Positions 8,735 through 17,416 of a DNA stretch of 64,000 nt are shown in pieces. A program made the position numbers and the translations under genes. The notes beneath the pieces are model-generated. The model had not been told where the DNA came from, made no database searches, and saw nothing but the letters and a program-made list of their open reading frames with translations. The DNA is taken from positions 62,001-126,000 of the forward strand of contig SGZF01000001.1 in assembly GCA_004213645.1 (NCBI GenBank), given 5' to 3'. Source of the stretch: Flavobacteriales bacterium. GTDB lineage: Bacteria > Bacteroidota > Bacteroidia > Flavobacteriales > Flavobacteriaceae. Numbering within the stretch: position 1 is the stretch's first letter; each line of letters starts with the position of its first letter.

Positions 8735-8808
8735 CGGTCTGGACGGGACTCGAACCCGCGACCCCCTGCGTGACAGGCAGGTATTCTAACCAACTGAACT
8801 ACCAGACC
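8735..8808 (-). tRNA. tRNA-Asp (anticodon GTC)
   Basis: On the complement, acceptor GGTCTGG pairs with CCAGACC, the anticodon stem CCTGC/GCAGG holds loop CTGTCAC (GTC, at 8772-8774), and the T-arm carries GGTTCGAGTCC. The discriminator is G, as expected for tRNA-Asp; CCA is not encoded. Confidence 0.98.
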
Positions 8809-8837
8809 AAAACGGTTGCAAATATAATTATTTTGAG

Positions 8838-9155
8838 TTATAAAGCTGCATTAATTGCATCTTCGTAAGTTTTTTTTGGAGCTACTCCTACTTGTCTTGA
8901 AACAAGTTCACCATCTTTAAATAAAAGAACTGTTGGTATATTTCTAACACCATACTTTGCAGCAAATTCTTGATTAGCATCTACATCAACCTTTCCAACC
9001 AAAGCTTTTCCTTCAAAATCTTTACTTAATTCTTCCATAATTGGACCCACCATTCTACAAGGACCACACCATTCTGCCCAAAAATCAACAAGAACAGGCT
9101 TATCAGATTTTAGTACTTTTTCTTCAAAAATTGAATCATTCAACTCTAATGCCAT
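8838..9155 (-). CDS. trxA: Thioredoxin
   Basis: A 105-residue cytoplasmic thioredoxin of standard length. The active site is WCGPC (Cys30 and Cys33) in FWAEWCGPCRM, with the conserved cis-proline context RNIPTVLLF and buried Asp in VDFWAEW. It reduces disulfides in partner proteins such as ribonucleotide reductase. It lies downstream of dnaE on the same strand but has its own TAnnTTTG promoter box, so it may be transcribed separately. Confidence 0.97.
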   Translation of the reverse strand: MALELNDSIFEEKVLKSDKPVLVDFWAEWCGPCRMVGPIMEELSKDFEGKALVGKVDVDANQEFAAKYGVRNIPTVLLFKDGELVSRQVGVAPKKTYEDAINAAL

Positions 9156-9174
9156 AACTTATAATTTTAAGCAG

Positions 9175-9182
9175 CAAAATTA
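9175..9182 (-). promoter_or_regulatory. Promoter -7 box for trxA
   Basis: On the complement TAATTTTG fits TAnnTTTG, 19 bases upstream of the trxA ATG. A convincing -33 TTG is not seen. Confidence 0.5.
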
Positions 9183-9213
9183 AGATTTTTTATTAAAAGA
9201 ACTAAATTTTAAA

Positions 9214-12200
9214 CTAATTTAATTTGTAATCAAACTCATTCTCTTCTAATGATAACAGGAGATCTTTTGTAATTGAGACCTTTGCTTCCTCTGATAACAT
9301 ATTTAATTTGAAATCATTTTTTGAATCATGAATATCAAAGTAAACTGGCTTAGAACCTTTATGTTTCGAAAATGTATCTTTTAATCTTTTAACCTCATTT
9401 TTATTAAAATTACTAGATTCAATTTTTAAGGTTATTTTTTTAGAACTCGAATCAATAATTCCGTCTAACAATTCCATATTTAAAAATTGAATTCTAGGAT
9501 CTCCAACCCTACCTGTTTCGCGGTTAACCCACCCTTCTCTAATTGCTACTCTAAGTCTTAAAATTTTATTTTCTTCAAGCAAATGTTTATACTTTAAATA
9601 ATCTTCTCCAAAAATTCTAAACTTATATTGATCATAAAAATCTTCAAAAGAGAAAACAGCAAATCCGTTGCCAGTCTTTGTTTGTAAATGTTCAACCTCA
9701 TTAATTATTCCTCCAACATATAAATCTTTATTCAATAGAAGATTTAAATTATTTAATGATGATAAACCTGTGGATGTGAAATTCTTAATCTCTCTTGTAA
9801 AATCATCTAACGGATGAGCAGAAAGATATATTCCAACAACTTCTCTTTCCTTTTTGAGTCTTTCTAGATTTATCCATTCTTCACAATCCGGAATTGAAAG
9901 GTCAGATTCTATTTCAATTGCCCCTTCTCCAAATAAACTAATCTGAGATGAATTTATTGTCTCTTGATACTTTGCTCCATGCTTAATAGCCTTTTCTAAA
10001 AAACTATTACCATCATTATCTATGCTGAAGTATTGAGCTCTTTTATTATTAAATGAGTCAAACCCACCAGCAAAGACAAGATTTTCAAAAGTCTTCTTAT
10101 TTGCTAATCTTAGATCAATTCTTTTCGCAAAATCATATATATCTTTATATATTCCATCTTTTCTATTTTCTACAATTGTTTCAACGGCTCCTTTCCCTAC
10201 CCCTTTAATTGCACCCATTCCAAATCTAATTGCCTTGCTTGCATTTACATTAAACTTATAATAAGATTCATTTATGTCTGGACCTAAAACCTTTATTCCC
10301 ATTCTTTTACACTCTTCCATAAAAAAAGTTACCTGTTTAATGTCATTCATATTATTTGAAAGAACTGCAGCCATATATTCAGATGGATAATTTGCTTTTA
10401 AATAAGCAGTCTGATAACCTATGAATGCATAACATGTAGAGTGAGATTTATTAAATGCATAAGATGCAAAAGCTTCCCAATCCTTCCATATTTTTTCTAG
10501 TACTTCAATACTGTACCCATTCTCTTGTCCTCCTGTCATGAATTTTGGCTTTAATTTTTGAATCAAAGAAAATATTTTTTTTCCCATTGCTTTTCTCAGA
10601 AGGTCAGCATCACCTTTAGAAAAACCAGCAATTTTTTGAGATAATAACATAACCTGTTCTTGGTATACGGTAATTCCATATGTTTCTTTGAGGAATTCTT
10701 CCATCTCTGGAATATCATATGCAATAGGTTCGGAACCATTTTTTCTAGAAATAAATGAAGGTATGTATTCTAAAGGACCAGGCCTATATAATGCATTCAT
10801 TGCTATAAGGTCATTAAAGTCTGAAGGCTTAAGATCCTTAAGGTACTTTTGCATTCCAAGTGATTCGTATTGGAAAATTCCTACTGTTTCTCCTTTTTGA
10901 AATAATTTGTAAGTTTTCTTATCATTCAATGGAAATTCCTCTGGGTACAATTGAACATCATATTTATATTTAATAAGCTTAACAGTATCTTTTATGATAG
11001 TTAGTGTTTTTAGTCCTAAAAAATCCATTTTTAGAAGACCTGCATCTTCAACTACTGAATTATCAAACTGTGTTACATAAAACTCTGAATCCTTTGCTTT
11101 AGTAATTGGCACAAATTCTGAAATATCACTTGGTGTAATAATTACTCCACAAGCATGTATACCTGTATTTCTAAGTGACCCCTCTAACAGACTTGCTTGC
11201 TTTAAGGTCTGTGCTGAAAGGTCTTTTGAATTATAAAGTTTCTTTAATTCACTAACTCTACTAAACTCATCTGTTCTTAACTCAGATTTTAAATCTATAT
11301 CTTTCTTAGAAAAGATTTCATCTAATTTCATGTTTGGAACCAATTTCGAAATGCGGTCAACTTCAGATAAGGATAAATCAAGGACTCTACCAGTATCTCT
11401 GATCGATGATTTAGCAGCCATTCGTCCATAAGTAATAATTTGAGCAACCTGTTGAGAGCCATATTTATCAACAACATATTCAATAACTTTATTTCTCCCC
11501 TCATCATCAAAATCAATATCAATATCTGGAAGACTAACTCTATCTGGATTTAAAAATCTCTCAAAAAGCAAATTATATTTTATTGGATCTATACTGGTTA
11601 TTCCTAGAGCAAATGCCACAACTGAACCAGCGGCAGATCCTCTTCCAGGACCCACTGATACGCCCATTTTTCTTGCAGCATTAATAAAGTCTTGAACAAT
11701 TAAAAAATATCCAGGATACCCAGTTTTAGCAATAACATCTAATTCAAAATAAATCCTTTCTTCAAGATCTTCATCTATCTCTTTATATTTTATTTTTGCA
11801 CCCTCTAGGGTTAAATGTTTTAAATATAGATTTTGCCCTTTTTGATTATCAAAATCATTTTTTTGAATAAATTTTTGTGGAATATTAAAATCTGGGAGTA
11901 GAACCTCTCTAGCAAGATCAAAAGTCTCAACTTTGTCTATAATTTCAGAAATATTATAAATACTCTCTGGTATATCACTAAATAGTTTAAACATATCAGT
12001 TTTTGGTTTATACCAGTATTCTTCATTTGGTAAACCATACCTGTAACCTCTTCCTCTTCCTATTGGGACTGATTGTTTTTCTCCATCCCTTACACATAAT
12101 AGAATATCATGTGCGTTAGCTTCAGATTGTTTTGTGTAAAAAGTGTTATTAGTTGCAATAAGCTTAATACCATATTTTTTACTAAACTCATTAATTATTG

Positions 12201-13533
12201 GAAAAACATAGTCTTCGCTTTCTTGTTTATGTCTTTGAATTTCAAGATAAAAATCTGATCCAAATGTATCCTTCCACCAAATTAAAGATTCTTCAGCTTT
12301 TTCTTCACCTTGATTTAAAATTCTTGAAGAAATCTCGCCCCTTAATCCGCCAGATAATACAATGATATCATCAGAATACTCCTTAAGTAAATTTTTATCT
12401 ATTCTTGGTAGATAATAAAAACCTTCGATGTTTGCAATTGAGCTAAGCTTTGAAATATTTCTAAACCCATTTTTATTTTTTGCTAAAAAAATCATTTGGT
12501 ATCCATCGTCTCGATTTGACTTATCTTTATGATCTTCACATACATTTAATTCACATCCAACAATTGGTTTTATATATTTTTGACCATCTTCAAGGTTTTC
12601 ATTGTAATTTTTAATTGTTTTTATAAAGTGAAAAGCACCCATAAGATTTGACTTATCAGTTATAGCAACTGCATCATGAGAATATTCTATTGAGTATTTT
12701 AATAAATCTGAAATTTTGGACGTTGATTGTAAAATTGAAAATTGAGTATATGAATGTAAATGACCAAACTTAAATTCTTGCTCTGTAACCTCAGAAAAAA
12801 CTTTTGACTCAACTTTTTCTGATTCTAAACTTTGTTTTAATAGTCTTGATTCCTTAAATAAATCAATATGTTTTATGTCATGAACTCGAGCTTTATTTAT
12901 ATCAATATCTTTTAAATTATTTAAAATTTCTAAATCACCTGAAATAGAAACAGGATGAATTTTCTGTTCTTTTAATAATTTAAATAAACACAAAGCGGTC
13001 GCCTCAACATCAGCTGAAGCATTGTGAGCTGAGTCAAACTTCTCATTAAATAAGTGACTATATAGCTCCATTAATGTTGGTAATTTGTACTTTCTACCTC
13101 TTCCTCCAGTGAGCATACAGATCCCTGCAGTTTCTTCAGTACATGTATCTATTTTTGGAAAATCTTGAAGTGGATTAGTTCCATTAATTCTTAGATATTC
13201 AGAACCTAAAATCTTTTCATCAAAATTTAAATTATGGCCACATATAAATTTTGATTTATTTAAATCATCTTGAAATTTTTCCAATACAAAAGTAATCTCA
13301 ACACCATTTTTTTTTGCTAGCTGAGTTGAAATTCCATGGATTTTTTCTGAATCAAATGGAATTGAAAATCCTTCAGGATGAACAATATAACTTTGATTTG
13401 ATATACAATTACCATTTAAGTCATGAACTTGCCATGCTACTTGAATTGCCCTTGGCCAATTTTCAAAATCAGTTAACGGTGCACTCCATTTTTTTGGAAG
13501 ACCAGTAGTTTCTGTATCAAAAATTAAAAACAT
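9214..13533 (-). CDS. dnaE: DNA polymerase III alpha subunit with fused N-terminal proofreading exonuclease
   Basis: A 1439-residue replicative polymerase. Residues 1-190 form a DnaQ-like DEDDh exonuclease (FDTETTGL, GHNLNFDEKIL, HNASADVEAT), which is a separate epsilon subunit in E. coli. A PHP domain begins near residue 253 (GHLHSYTQFS). The polymerase core holds GPGRGSAAGS and the catalytic acids in PDIDIDFDDEGR (about 668-679). A beta-clamp binding motif QISLF lies near residue 1199, followed by an OB-fold region (LYVGGIINEVEHL). The exonuclease fusion is a known trait of flavobacterial DnaE and could supply proofreading in cis. It is divergent from metG. Confidence 0.95.
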   Translation of the reverse strand: MFLIFDTETTGLPKKWSAPLTDFENWPRAIQVAWQVHDLNGNCISNQSYIVHPEGFSIPFDSEKIHGISTQLAKKNGVEITFVLEKFQDDLNKSKFICGHNLNFDEKILGSEYLRINGTNPLQDFPKIDTCTEETAGICMLTGGRGRKYKLPTLMELYSHLFNEKFDSAHNASADVEATALCLFKLLKEQKIHPVSISGDLEILNNLKDIDINKARVHDIKHIDLFKESRLLKQSLESEKVESKVFSEVTEQEFKFGHLHSYTQFSILQSTSKISDLLKYSIEYSHDAVAITDKSNLMGAFHFIKTIKNYNENLEDGQKYIKPIVGCELNVCEDHKDKSNRDDGYQMIFLAKNKNGFRNISKLSSIANIEGFYYLPRIDKNLLKEYSDDIIVLSGGLRGEISSRILNQGEEKAEESLIWWKDTFGSDFYLEIQRHKQESEDYVFPIINEFSKKYGIKLIATNNTFYTKQSEANAHDILLCVRDGEKQSVPIGRGRGYRYGLPNEEYWYKPKTDMFKLFSDIPESIYNISEIIDKVETFDLAREVLLPDFNIPQKFIQKNDFDNQKGQNLYLKHLTLEGAKIKYKEIDEDLEERIYFELDVIAKTGYPGYFLIVQDFINAARKMGVSVGPGRGSAAGSVVAFALGITSIDPIKYNLLFERFLNPDRVSLPDIDIDFDDEGRNKVIEYVVDKYGSQQVAQIITYGRMAAKSSIRDTGRVLDLSLSEVDRISKLVPNMKLDEIFSKKDIDLKSELRTDEFSRVSELKKLYNSKDLSAQTLKQASLLEGSLRNTGIHACGVIITPSDISEFVPITKAKDSEFYVTQFDNSVVEDAGLLKMDFLGLKTLTIIKDTVKLIKYKYDVQLYPEEFPLNDKKTYKLFQKGETVGIFQYESLGMQKYLKDLKPSDFNDLIAMNALYRPGPLEYIPSFISRKNGSEPIAYDIPEMEEFLKETYGITVYQEQVMLLSQKIAGFSKGDADLLRKAMGKKIFSLIQKLKPKFMTGGQENGYSIEVLEKIWKDWEAFASYAFNKSHSTCYAFIGYQTAYLKANYPSEYMAAVLSNNMNDIKQVTFFMEECKRMGIKVLGPDINESYYKFNVNASKAIRFGMGAIKGVGKGAVETIVENRKDGIYKDIYDFAKRIDLRLANKKTFENLVFAGGFDSFNNKRAQYFSIDNDGNSFLEKAIKHGAKYQETINSSQISLFGEGAIEIESDLSIPDCEEWINLERLKKEREVVGIYLSAHPLDDFTREIKNFTSTGLSSLNNLNLLLNKDLYVGGIINEVEHLQTKTGNGFAVFSFEDFYDQYKFRIFGEDYLKYKHLLEENKILRLRVAIREGWVNRETGRVGDPRIQFLNMELLDGIIDSSSKKITLKIESSNFNKNEVKRLKDTFSKHKGSKPVYFDIHDSKNDFKLNMLSEEAKVSITKDLLLSLEENEFDYKLN

Positions 13534-13605
13534 TTAGGAATAGTTTCAATTACTAATTTAATATTTTATCTTGGATTCGTTTTCAATAGTTATCAATAGT
13601 TTTTA

Positions 13606-15294
13606 ATGAAAAAAAATATAGAAACTTATACTATTACTGCTGCATTACCATATGCTAATGGACCTATTCATATTGGGCATTTAGCAGGTGTTTATATCCC
13701 AGCTGACATATATGCTAGGTATAAAAGACTAACCAATAATGATGTAGCATTTATATGTGGAAGTGATGAGCACGGTGTTGCAATATCTCTAGCTTCGAAA
13801 AAAGCATCCATAAGCCCAAAAGAATTAATTGATAAATATGATGAAATAATAAAATCTTCATTTGAAAAATTTGGAATTTCATTTGATAATTATTCCAGAA
13901 CATCAAGAAAAATTCATCATGATACATCAATAGATTTATTTAATCTTTTGAAAGAAAAAAATCTTTTTTCATTGAAAGAATCAGAGCAGTATTATGATAC
14001 AGAAGAGAATCAATTTTTAGCAGACAGGTATATTATTGGTACATGTCCATGCGGAAAATTTGATGAAGCATATGGTGATCAATGTGAAAAATGTGGTGCG
14101 ACTTTGAGTCCTGATGAATTGGTCAATCCTAGATCAGCTATTTCAGATTCAAAACCGATACTAAAACAGACTAAACATTATTATATTAAACTTGATGAAT
14201 TTGAAGAATTTATTAGAGAATGGATAACTGTTGAAAATAAAGAAAAATGGAAAACAAATGTTGTTGGACAAGTTAAATCCTGGCTGGATAGTGGACTAAA
14301 ACCAAGAGCTGTTACAAGAGACTTAGATTGGGGTATTCCTGTAAAGGTTGACGATGAAAATGGAAAAGTTTTATATGTATGGTTTGAGGCCCCTATAGGA
14401 TATATATCCTCAACAAAAGAATGGGCAGAAAATAATAATAAAGATTGGAAGAAATATTGGAAAAACTCCAAAACTAATCTAATCCATTTTATTGGAAAAG
14501 ATAATATTGTATTTCATTGTATCATTTTTCCAATAATGTTAAAAATGTTTGGAGATTATATATTACCTAAAAATGTACCAGCTAATGAATTTCTCAATCT
14601 CGAGGGTCAAAAAATTTCTACATCAAGAAACTGGGCAGTATGGCTTCATGAATATTTAATTGAATTTCCTAATATGCAGGATGTACTTAGATATGTTTTA
14701 ACATCTACCTGCCCTGAAACAAAAGATAATGATTTCACATGGAAAGAATTTCAAACAAGAAATAATAGTGAGCTAGTTGCAATTTATGGCAACTACACTA
14801 ACAGAGTACTGTCTTTAATAGATAAATATTATGAAGGTAAAATACCAACCCCTGAGAACAGAAATGATAAAGATTACGAAATCCTCAATGAAGTAATTTC
14901 TAAAAAAAATGATATTGAATCAAATCTAAATCAATTTAAATTTAGAGAAGCGTTAAAAAGTCTTATTAATATAGCTAGGATAGGTAATAAATTTCTTGCA
15001 GATACTGAGCCATGGAAAATAAAAAATGAAAATCCAGAACGAGTTGAACAGATTTTAAAAACTTCTTTTGAAATCGTTTCATACCTAGCAGTTCTATCTG
15101 AACCATTTATTCCTTATACATCTAAAAAGCTTAAAAAAATGATTGGGATAAATAAATCAGAATGGTCTGATCTTGATAATTTAGGTGATAAAATAGATTT
15201 TAGTTTTACAATTACTAATAAAGAAATGTTATTTAGAAGAATAGAAGATTCTGAAATTGAATTTCAAATTAATAAATTAAAAAACCATCTTTAA
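13606..15294 (+). CDS. metG: Methionyl-tRNA synthetase, short form lacking the C-terminal tRNA-binding domain
   Basis: A 562-residue class I synthetase charging tRNA-Met. HIGH is at 22-25, the zinc knuckle CPCGKFDEAYGDQCEKCG lies near 150, and the KMSKS loop is KISTS near 337-341, a variant common in Bacteroidota. The anticodon-binding helical domain continues to FRRIEDSEIEFQINKL, then the protein stops. Flavobacterial MetG usually runs on to about 690 residues with a C-terminal EMAP-like OB-fold dimerisation domain, which is absent here. No remnant is seen downstream, because a convergent gene's stop codon overlaps in the sequence TTAA. Confidence 0.95.
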   Translation: MKKNIETYTITAALPYANGPIHIGHLAGVYIPADIYARYKRLTNNDVAFICGSDEHGVAISLASKKASISPKELIDKYDEIIKSSFEKFGISFDNYSRTSRKIHHDTSIDLFNLLKEKNLFSLKESEQYYDTEENQFLADRYIIGTCPCGKFDEAYGDQCEKCGATLSPDELVNPRSAISDSKPILKQTKHYYIKLDEFEEFIREWITVENKEKWKTNVVGQVKSWLDSGLKPRAVTRDLDWGIPVKVDDENGKVLYVWFEAPIGYISSTKEWAENNNKDWKKYWKNSKTNLIHFIGKDNIVFHCIIFPIMLKMFGDYILPKNVPANEFLNLEGQKISTSRNWAVWLHEYLIEFPNMQDVLRYVLTSTCPETKDNDFTWKEFQTRNNSELVAIYGNYTNRVLSLIDKYYEGKIPTPENRNDKDYEILNEVISKKNDIESNLNQFKFREALKSLINIARIGNKFLADTEPWKIKNENPERVEQILKTSFEIVSYLAVLSEPFIPYTSKKLKKMIGINKSEWSDLDNLGDKIDFSFTITNKEMLFRRIEDSEIEFQINKLKNHL

Positions 15295-15803
15295 CTTATT
15301 AAATTTTCATTTAGGATTGTGATGATAGTATTTATTAAATAATTGTAAAATTTGAATATTTTATCTAGTTCCTCGAGACCCTTTTCTTTATCCCAATCAT
15401 TTATATTTAGATTTGTTTTTTGTATTTGAATATTTAGGAGTTTTATTCTTCCCTTAATTTCAGGCCTATCGTTATATAATAGAAATTCTGAACTAGATAT
15501 TTGATCTGATGAATTACTTAGAGTATTTAATATTTCCGTTATATAATTAAAATCATTTTCAAGATATCCCGAAATAGAATTTGCTGTAGACAGAATATTA
15601 TATTCTAGTCGAATTAATTCAGACCAATCGTCAAGATTATTTTCTTTTTTGAATTCTTCTTCCAGTACAAGCGGGACTTCAAAAATTGCCTCAATTATCT
15701 TCTGCGAATTATCTTCTAAATCAGAGTTAAAATTTGGAGTTTGATTACAAGATGTAATTAGAATTATAATTAATAAAAATTTATTATCTAAAAACCCTCT
15801 CAT
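15291..15803 (-). CDS. Hypothetical lipoprotein
   Basis: A 170-residue protein from the ATG at 15803. Residues 9-16 are hydrophobic and the lipobox is ITSC with Cys19; starting 14 codons upstream (15845) would bury this signal, so the shorter start is preferred. The mature part is acidic and helical (many Leu, Ile, Asn, Glu) with no recognised domain. Its stop codon shares the TTAA at 15291-15294 with the convergent metG stop. It is divergent from the small peptide and crtI. Unknown function, likely anchored in the inner or outer membrane facing the periplasm. Confidence 0.65.
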   Translation of the reverse strand: MRGFLDNKFLLIIILITSCNQTPNFNSDLEDNSQKIIEAIFEVPLVLEEEFKKENNLDDWSELIRLEYNILSTANSISGYLENDFNYITEILNTLSNSSDQISSSEFLLYNDRPEIKGRIKLLNIQIQKTNLNINDWDKEKGLEELDKIFKFYNYLINTIITILNENLIS

Positions 15804-15855
15804 AATTGAACTAAATCTACGATATTTTATACTTTTATCATTCAATATTTTAAAT

Positions 15856-15951
15856 ATGAGTAAATCATTTGTTGTATTTATAGTTATTCTCTCAATGTTT
15901 GTAGTTTTAGGTTCTATCCTTTACGACTACATCACAACTAAAAATGACTAA
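15856..15951 (+). CDS. 31-residue single-helix membrane peptide coupled to crtI
   Basis: An ATG-initiated ORF encoding MSKSFVVFIVILSMFVVLGS followed by 11 more residues: a short basic N-terminus, one hydrophobic helix (about 5-22) and a hydrophilic tail containing YDY. It ends by overlapping crtI by 8 bases (ATGACTAA, the crtI ATG lying within the last codons), the arrangement expected for translational coupling. It is below usual annotation length cut-offs. The coding case rests on the coherent transmembrane design and the coupling; a role in anchoring carotenoid enzymes is speculation. Confidence 0.6.
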   Translation: MSKSFVVFIVILSMFVVLGSILYDYITTKND

Positions 15952-17416
15952 AAAAATTATAATTATTGGATCTGGATTTTCTTCAATTTCTGCTGCAACA
16001 TATCTAGCAGACAAAGGATATGATGTAACCATCTTGGAAAAGAATAAGTCTTTTGGTGGGCGAGCCAGAAAATTTGAAGCAAATGGATTTACATTTGATA
16101 TGGGTCCATCATGGTATTGGATGCCAGATGTATTTGAAAAATATTTTAATGATTTTGATAGATCTGTTAATGATTACTATAAACTTAAAAAATTAGATCC
16201 TGCATATAGAGTATACTTTGGAAAAAATGATTTTATTGAGATAGAAGATAGTCTCGAAAAGATTAGTAAAACTTTTGAAAAAGTTGAGAAAGGTGCATCA
16301 AAAAAACTTTTAAAATTTATGACCGAGGCAAAAAATAATTATTCGGTTGCTATGGAAAAAGTCGTTTATAAACCTGGTAAATCAATTTTAGAGTTAGTCA
16401 CTCCTGGAACTATTAAAAGGTTAAGATACTTTACAACTAATATTAAATCTGAAGTTAGTAGGTATTTTAAAAATAATAAGCTTCGTCAAATAATGGAATT
16501 TCCTGTATTATTTCTAGGTGCAAAACCAGAAAATACTCCTGCTTTTTATAATATAATGAATCATGCTGATTTAGGCCTTGGTACTTGGTTTCCAGAAAAA
16601 GGAGGCATGCATAAAATTGTCGAGTCAATGATTAAACTTGCAAAAGAAAAAGGTGTAAAATTTAAATTAGATCATAATGTTGACGAGATAATAGTTAGTG
16701 AGAAGAGAATTAAAGGTGTTATTTCAAATGGCATAGAATTCCATAGTGATATTGTTATTAGTGGGGCGGATTATCATCATACAGAGTCACTTATTCCTAA
16801 TAATCTAAAGAATTATAATGATTCATTTTGGGATAAAAAGGTTTTTGCACCCTCCTCATTACTTTTTTACATTGGATTAGATAGAAAAATAAATAACTTA
16901 ACTCATCATAATCTTTTTTTTGATGTTGACTTTAATAAACATGCTTCTGATATATACGATAACCCTAAATGGCCTGAATCTCCACTTTTCTATCTAAATT
17001 TTCCATCATTATCAGATAAAAGTATGGCTCCTGATGGCTGTGAGAATTGTTTTATATTAATTCCAATCGCTCCAGATATAGAGGACAATGAAGAAATAAG
17101 GGATAAATATTTAAAACTTATACTTAAAAGAATCGAGAATATTTCAGGTGAAAAAATCGTCGATAATATTATTTACAAAAAATCGTTTTGTATTAAAGAT
17201 TTTATTGATGATTATAACTCATATAAAGGAAATGCATATGGTCTAGCTAATACATTATTTCAAACTTCTATTTTCAAACCAAAGATGAAAAGTAAAAAAA
17301 TAAAAGGATTATATTTCACAGGTCAGCTTACAGTACCTGGACCAGGAGTTCCACCCTCTTTAATATCTGGAAAAATTGTGTCTAATGAAGTTATAAAGGA
17401 TTACCCGAATCAATAA
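15944..17416 (+). CDS. crtI: Phytoene desaturase
   Basis: A 490-residue FAD-dependent desaturase converting phytoene to lycopene by successive dehydrogenations at the membrane. It shows GSGFSSISAA (9-18), the acidic end of strand two (ILEKN), GGRARKF, FDMGPSWYWMPDVFE and the C-terminal TGQLTVPGPGVPPSLISG FAD motif. These match flavobacterial CrtI rather than the CrtD-like protein at 935-2398. No crtB (phytoene synthase) follows, unlike many flavobacterial carotenoid clusters: the next gene is convergent and overlaps the 3' end by 26 bases. Confidence 0.92.
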   Translation: MTKKIIIIGSGFSSISAATYLADKGYDVTILEKNKSFGGRARKFEANGFTFDMGPSWYWMPDVFEKYFNDFDRSVNDYYKLKKLDPAYRVYFGKNDFIEIEDSLEKISKTFEKVEKGASKKLLKFMTEAKNNYSVAMEKVVYKPGKSILELVTPGTIKRLRYFTTNIKSEVSRYFKNNKLRQIMEFPVLFLGAKPENTPAFYNIMNHADLGLGTWFPEKGGMHKIVESMIKLAKEKGVKFKLDHNVDEIIVSEKRIKGVISNGIEFHSDIVISGADYHHTESLIPNNLKNYNDSFWDKKVFAPSSLLFYIGLDRKINNLTHHNLFFDVDFNKHASDIYDNPKWPESPLFYLNFPSLSDKSMAPDGCENCFILIPIAPDIEDNEEIRDKYLKLILKRIENISGEKIVDNIIYKKSFCIKDFIDDYNSYKGNAYGLANTLFQTSIFKPKMKSKKIKGLYFTGQLTVPGPGVPPSLISGKIVSNEVIKDYPNQ

